From Podaxis mareebaensis (lineage: Eukaryota; Basidiomycota; Agaricomycetes; Agaricales; Agaricaceae): a DNA stretch of 64,000 nucleotides. The stretch's first letter is position 1. Every line of letters begins with the position of its first letter. The DNA lies in assembly GCA_018524725.1 (NCBI GenBank), contig JAEUWP010000522.1, positions 1 to 64,000 of the forward strand, read 5' to 3'. The translations under genes were made by a program, and so were the position numbers. Positions 58,729 to 64,000 of the stretch are shown here, one piece after another. The notes under the pieces were generated by a model. The model saw nothing but the letters and a program-made list of their open reading frames with translations. It did not search any database and was not told where the DNA came from.

Positions 58729-60365
58729 TCATACAAAGAAAGGATCCGAGCCACGTCGGTAGCTCTGACGGGGAGGGTTATTTCGGGTCGTGAGAGGAGG
58801 TTCAACAGTCTTCTCTACCCAGGGGTCTCCTTCGAAACGCCGACGCCAGATGGATACTGACGTTAGTTGCACTGTGCGTAGCTTGGGACAATATCTATTC
58901 CACCCAACGAGGTAATCCTTAAGATCCGCAGGATCAAAAAGCGTAGATATAGCGTCACCGGGACTTGAAGTCTCTTCTTCAGAAGGTTGTTGGTTCAGAG
59001 CATGCATAAGGAAATAGGCATTATAGTCAACAGGAGGTTGGGGAGGGATGCAGTTTGCATCCATCGAGAGCCTAAGGGTGCGGAGTTGTTTGAGGTCAGG
59101 CAGGATGTCGGAACCAAGCATGACCATGATATTCTGCCAAAACCAGGTCCAGAGGTGTTAGGGTGATGTTCGACAGGAATAGATGCATCATACCTCTGGT
59201 AGGTTTCCCTTTCCAAATCGCACGGAAACGGACTCAACACGAGGAAAAAGTTGACGTATGGCGAAAAGGACTTCATTATCGTACTTTCGCAGCTGAAGAT
59301 CCAACGTGCGTATATTTTTGGACAGGCGCTCGAGACCAGTCAAAAGCTGGGTGATTTCCAGGGACTCGGTTACAGTGACGTGTTCAACCTCGCTGGAAGG
59401 CCCTGCAAACATTCCGACAACGGGTAGAGGACCCCAGAAGGATCTTAGACCCGGCATAGGAACGCTAGTCGAAGATATCTGGTTGTCGGGAACATTGTGC
59501 TTGTTGACACGCAAGGAGACCCGCGGACCCGCGGTGCAGTTATTCACAAACTCGACGGCGGAATCCATGAGATCGCGAGTGAGGAGAGCAATATGGAGAT
59601 TGAGCTCGGTAAGGTTCTGTAGGCGCCAGCGCTGAGTTCCAAATAGAAGTGAAGAGGTAGGTGACCAGGTGATAGTTAGTGAGCGGAGGGAGTGAGCGGC
59701 CAGACGATGTAGAGGGTGATCGCCGATATCAGTAGAAGGCTGATCGCGTGAGGGAGTGTTGTTTTGCAGGACAAGATGTGTGAGGTTGGAGAGTTGCTCG
59801 GTTTCTGGGAGCGGAGAAAGTCCAAGTGGGTCCTGATTAACGAATGTGCATGCGGTGATGTCAAGCAGACGGAGTTTTGGGAGGGACGCAATGAGTTGAT
59901 AGAGGATGGGGGTGACAGTAGTCCGGGTAAGAAAGAGCTCTTCGAGCATGGTGAACCTAGAGATCTGCTGGATAACTGCGTCATAGAGCCTGTTTGAAGG
60001 AGGAAGCTGTAAAGACTTGAGTGCGGCTGATTGTGTAGCTGCATGTTGGGTAAACTCACCTCTGTACGAGGCAATCTAAAAAATGAAAAGCCTTCAAATG
60101 ATAGTCCAAGCTTCAGATGTCGAGGAAGACAGTGCAAGTCGCCGTGCACAGAATCCCAGTCTGCGAGGTTGCGTCGAGTTGGATCTTCCTTGGTCCAGAT
60201 GAGGTGCTTGAGCAGGATTTTGGTTGCGAGCTGGCGGAACTTTGAACAGACAAGGATGACCTGTGCGAGGTGGGCAGGCTCCTCTATACATTCGAAGATA
60301 GTGATCCATATGTCTGCCGGGATAGTCTGGAGGAAGAACATGTTGTACAGCGGCAAAAGATGCAT
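58729..60365 (-). CDS. F-box protein with leucine-rich repeats, 507 aa
   Basis: Exons 60,365-60,060, 60,006-59,194 and 59,133-58,729 join in phase 0 with introns of 53 and 60 nt (GTGAGT...TTACAG; GTATGA...GGCAG), total 508 codons. The F-box lies at residues 14-57 (IPADIWITIFECIEEPAHLA, then VCSKFRQLATKILLKHLIW). Leucine-rich segments follow: PKLRLLDITACTFV, LSNLTHLVLQN, HSLRSLTITW, LQNLTELNLHI, NIRTLDLQLRKYD, LKQLRTLRLSMDAN, CPKLRTVQLTSVS. It probably acts as an SCF substrate adaptor; target unknown. The first ATG is used, but an internal Met at residue 9 is as good. It is only distantly like the F-box protein at 47,907-49,325: no N-terminal helix, and it has introns. Confidence 0.85.
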
Positions 60366-63300
60366 CGCAGAATCCAGAAAACATACCCACAGTAACCCGG
60401 TCTGCTTACATAATTATTAACACGTGCATCTTCACACAGCCCTGGTGAAGTCACTGCCTCATCACCTTTTCATCACCTTTCGCCTCATGTAGATAATCTG
60501 TGAGTGCCCCTTCTGCGCAACGTCATACCAGCGTGTTCAATTACCACAATCTCTACTCGCCCCTGAACAGCAAGGCCGGCTCTATCGCTCAGCTCTCCTA
60601 TTGGCCCTCCTCTCCCCGACTTACAACCGTATGATCCGCACACTTGAGTATTGTGTTCGTGACGTCGTCCGCAGCACCCTCGAATAGTGTCCTGTCAACC
60701 GACGTAAAACCATTCCCGAGCCTGAGCTCTAATCCTCAAATATCCAATAGCCTGGCATTGATATCCAATTCGTTTTCTGAGCCTCTGCCGCGATACTCCC
60801 GATCCCGGTATCTCTGATCCGGGGGCAAGGGTCGGGCCAAAAATGCTTTTCGAGTCGTGGGGTCGACATCATGATTTTATCTCGCCATGGAACCGCATCT
60901 AATCCAGACCGTACACATGTACATGGTCGAGACTATAATCCAGGTCTTCCGACAACACGCGAATGCTGCCCCATACGCCCCCATAACCATCAGTGCTCAT
61001 CCGTGAGCCATGGTCTTGCATCTCTGGAATGGCTTGACATACAAGGACCGCAACATTCGTACCCTTCATCTCCGTTTCAAGGAGGATCTGAAACTAAGCT
61101 TAACAAAACGAGGGCTCAGACCACCCAACCTCCAGGGATAGGTCCAAAGAATCGCCCATACCAAAGTCACCAGGCTCGTGTAAACGTACGGGACCCATAC
61201 CATCCTACCAACACCCCAAACCCACCGAAACACACGGCCCCAAATTCAAATCCATCGTCATGTGCCATTCAATGGCATGGCGTTGGCATTGGCATTTCAG
61301 GGTACAATACTATGTTATTACACACCAGCACCACCGCCGCAACCCATTCCCCGCCAATCAGTCATCATCAATCTGCATCTATATCTATACTACTCCTCGT
61401 CACCTGCCCACCTCCCCTCCCACCCACCTGCTCAAACAGGTCAGGAATCATCAAGTCACTGGTGCGCGCTCATCACTGCCACTAGCATGGCCAAACTTTA
61501 CATATGGAGTCCTATACTCTTTTGGCTCCTTGCACCATGGTCATAATAGCACACTTGAACTGCGACTGCATTCGCGGCGTCCCCAAGTTGGGCTGGATAC
61601 ACAAGTTGTCATCTTCCCAAGCTCCGGGATAGCTACGTACATCCGACTCTACACAAGCCTTTGGTACATGCGATTGAACAGCTGACGACGATGACGACGA
61701 CGATGATATCGATCTCTGCGCGACGTGTCAACATGAGGCCAACTGTCACTCACTCAGGACCCAAAACTGGAACTAGTAACTGGAAAGATTGGCTTGGAAT
61801 GCTAGAGATTAACTCGGCTATAAGCACCGATTGCATATGAAACTACCCAGCAAAAGGACCAGACCAGACGCGCTCGGAGGCCATTTGATTGTCTCCTGGA
61901 TATTGTTGACGTTGACTCCGGTCAGCCTTTGGCCAGAAAAGTATCGTTCCTGAATACAGAGGTATTCAGGTTTGGCTTGTAGATCTCCGAGGGGATGGAC
62001 CCAATTGCCTCAGGGTATTTACATATCCGCGTGAATACCATTCCCTGGCCGTGCTCTAGGTGGCGAGACACTAGAAGGAGCCTGCGGGTTTATCCGCGTA
62101 AGCAATATGACGCGTCGTCTTGCTAGTCGACATTAAATAAACCTGAACACGGTTAATGTATTGGCCAATGGGAGCTCCTTCCAGCTTTGGTACCTTGAAT
62201 CATCCACCTGAACCGTGTTGAAACGTCCGCCAATGCGGTCATCCGTCCGTCGACAGATTCCCGGCCGAGTCACAGAATAGAATGGTCGACAAATGGGCTA
62301 ATGTAAAGGATCTCGCAACCGCGTATGCATAGGTCTACGTCACCCCCATGTAGGACGATTTCCGCGTGGAAAGATACGACCTGCCCGACACTTTTGCACT
62401 ACAGCTTGTTGAATTTAGCCTCAGAGGTTGTTGCACGTACGGCTTACGACCTAGATCAATTATCTGAATAGGCCGGTGGCTTCTAGCCCTGTTGATTATG
62501 GTCAGAGTCCAGCCCTTCTTGTACCAAACGGTTATGTCCATATTCTGTTATTAGTATGGGTGGCCTGTTCGGGTAATGTGTGAATAGCTTGACGTTTCAT
62601 CCGCACATACCCTGGTGATGACATCCACTCTTTAACCGCGACATATTTAGCTATCAATGACTTGGAGCGTCTCAACATAAAAGGACAAATGAATGACAAA
62701 CGACAGCTGGTTGCCTTCATTTCAAACACGGCTTGTACCGCTCAAAAAGCTCAAGGATGTTGAGCCCATCTCCGAGACCAAGTTCCTGGACGTGTCGTTA
62801 GTGCTGTATGGCCAAAACTTATGTCCGTTTCATCCCAGGTTTGCCGACATTGATCAGGCGTCCGGCACAGTCGCAAAACGGGACGTCGCGGTCGAACGGA
62901 CTTGTCATTCAAAGTTTACTATTTACGGTGTCACTAGAGTACTGCTAATCGATAGTACATGTCCCTCCCCTACGGGCCGCTCCCGAACAGAGGAGTTTCT
63001 CGTGCGATCTTGGGAAAGGAGGGCTCGTTCTCCCTCGCCCATTGTTCAAGCTCTCCTCTGTGGATGGTCCAGAGGACAACCCAAATATCGCGAGGTGCAA
63101 CTTTCTGAGAAAAAGACCACATCATTCCAAAAATGGGATATTTATATGCGAGCGCATCAGGCGCACGGACCATGGTTGAACGGATAGATAAGCGGAGCCT
63201 GAATTTTTTTTTTGTTCTTCACAGTCATCCTCGTCCCAATCATGAGGCAACTCGTTTAGCTTTTGGCTGCATGCGTTTTGCGTAGTGCGTGGACGAGAAG

Positions 63301-63791
63301 AAGGACAGAAGCTGGACCTGGGCATGCCGTTCATCGTCCATTGTACTACTGATAGAGTGGCTAATCAGATCCAGAGACACGTTTGTGGTTTGTACACGTA
63401 GCAAAGAGAATATGTAGACGTAAAGGGATTGTTGTCGACTAGAACATACGGTTGTGAAGCTTCGACGGAGATTGCGGTCCGTTGGAACAGAGCTTCTTTG
63501 GCGACGGAGGACAATGCTGGGATAGTTGGATTGGCAAGGCAATGTGGCACAAGTGAGTCCGAATGTTGCGGCGAGGACCTCCCAGGCCGTCGGACCCTCG
63601 CTGTTCACACATGTGACATGGAGTATGATAGCATTGCATGCAGGGAGGGTGGCGGGGAAGCCTGGCAGGATGACGGAATAAGGGATCTATATATCATATA
63701 CAACCGGACATAACACGGGTTGACCAGATCTGGGGCACACCGTGTACGCTATTTTCGGATTCCTGGCCTCCAGCCATTCAACCTGATCCAT
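60366..63791. other. 3.4-kb region without a supportable gene
   Basis: Apart from the exon-like frame listed at 60,493-60,687, the region has a 204-codon plus frame (60,871-61,485) of Pro/His/Ser/Thr-rich low complexity and a 164-codon plus frame (62,693-63,187); neither shows a domain. A GAC/GAT repeat sits near 61,684-61,712. I see no splice-supported gene. Confidence 0.4.
60493..60687 (+). other. Orphan exon-like frame, 64 codons
   Basis: Open from just after a TAG at 60,490 to a TAG at 60,685. The translation looks coding, with a Cys pair and regular helices: CECPFCATSYQRVQLPQSLL and then QGRLYRSALLLALLSPTYNR. There is no start codon near its beginning; an acceptor-like pyrimidine-rich stretch (TTTTCATCACCTTTCGCCTCATGTAG) precedes it, but I found no matching upstream exon before the divergent F-box gene at 60,365. 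It could be a gene relic or the terminal exon of an unannotated gene. Confidence 0.25.
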
Positions 63792-64000
63792 ATGGCCCAC
63801 CTTGCCCCAAACTCTGCACGCGCTATTTCCTCCCCTACCATCTCTCCATCTGTGCAGGCGCAGGTAGATGTATTTCGCCGAACCCTCTATGAAATCATCG
63901 TGAAACCGCCAAGGCATGAATTAGTCCGTGATTACGCGCTATATCACCGGGGGGATACGTTATATGATCACCTTTTGGTCACGTTAAATCATTCCTTGTC
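63792..64000 (+). CDS. Possible 5' end of a gene running off the window
   Basis: From ATG 63,792 the frame stays open for 69 codons to the window edge (starts MAHLAPNSARAISSPTIS; later VDVFRRTLYEIIVKPPRHEL). The second part has an amphipathic, coding-like look. There is no domain, and an open run of this length can arise by chance. Confidence 0.2.
   Translation, partial: MAHLAPNSARAISSPTISPSVQAQVDVFRRTLYEIIVKPPRHELVRDYALYHRGDTLYDHLLVTLNHSL

Noticed and set aside
60871..61485. 204-codon plus-strand frame
   Set aside because: Pro/His/Ser/Thr-rich low complexity in C/A-rich DNA, no domain, no promoter or splice support; a chance frame is more likely.
62693..63187. 164-codon plus-strand frame
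   Set aside because: No recognised motif, no splice partners, and irregular composition; kept only as part of the gene-free stretch.

Overview
The window reads as chromosomal DNA of a filamentous basidiomycete, most likely an agaricomycete. It has short GT-AG introns (mostly about 40-90 nt), a chromodomain Ty3/Gypsy element, a LINE of EN-RT-RNase H type, a multi-exon DUF6533-type membrane protein, F-box/leucine-rich proteins, a GATA factor of agaric type and a 3-ketoacyl-CoA thiolase. I see no bacterial-type operons, CRISPR, rRNA or convincing tRNA.

Layout. 1-19,400 is a transposon graveyard. A chromoviral Gypsy element on the minus strand (gag 13,966 leftwards, chromodomain end near 2,458) is split by a 6.2-kb LINE at 5,261-11,447, which is flanked by a 15-bp target-site duplication. 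Its tail end is also interrupted by the 3' end of a second, better preserved LINE copy (1-2,050). To the right, a unit of about 1.75 kb occurs twice in direct orientation (14,238-15,990 and 17,082-18,842), each with a copy of an unrecognised protein of about 270 residues. This block is almost stripped of CpG: I see none between 2,051 and 4,397. Stop codons and lost catalytic residues largely follow CpG to TpG/CpA change.

19,658-28,280 is ordinary gene space: a 1,089-residue coiled-coil protein (+), a convergent C2HC5 zinc-finger protein of TRIP4/Rqt4 type (-), then, divergently, a GATA zinc-finger factor (+). 28,281-37,007 has no gene I can support. 37,008-41,222 looks like a DNA transposon: imperfect 25-bp terminal inverted repeats, CTATT-rich subterminal regions, and two divergent decayed reading frames in a CpG-poor interior.

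41,950-64,000 is gene-sparse. It holds a TATA-headed POT1-like thiolase (42,008-43,289), an intronless F-box protein (-, 47,907-49,325), a 14-exon DUF6533-like seven-helix protein (+, 52,531-54,157) and a three-exon F-box protein (-, 58,729-60,365). Between them are long stretches with only weak exon-like frames. The host genes show no common pathway; they look like separate housekeeping, regulatory and lineage-specific loci.

All splice models were built by hand from reading-frame continuity and splice consensus, so exon ends are predictions. Family names come from recognised motifs, without any database search.
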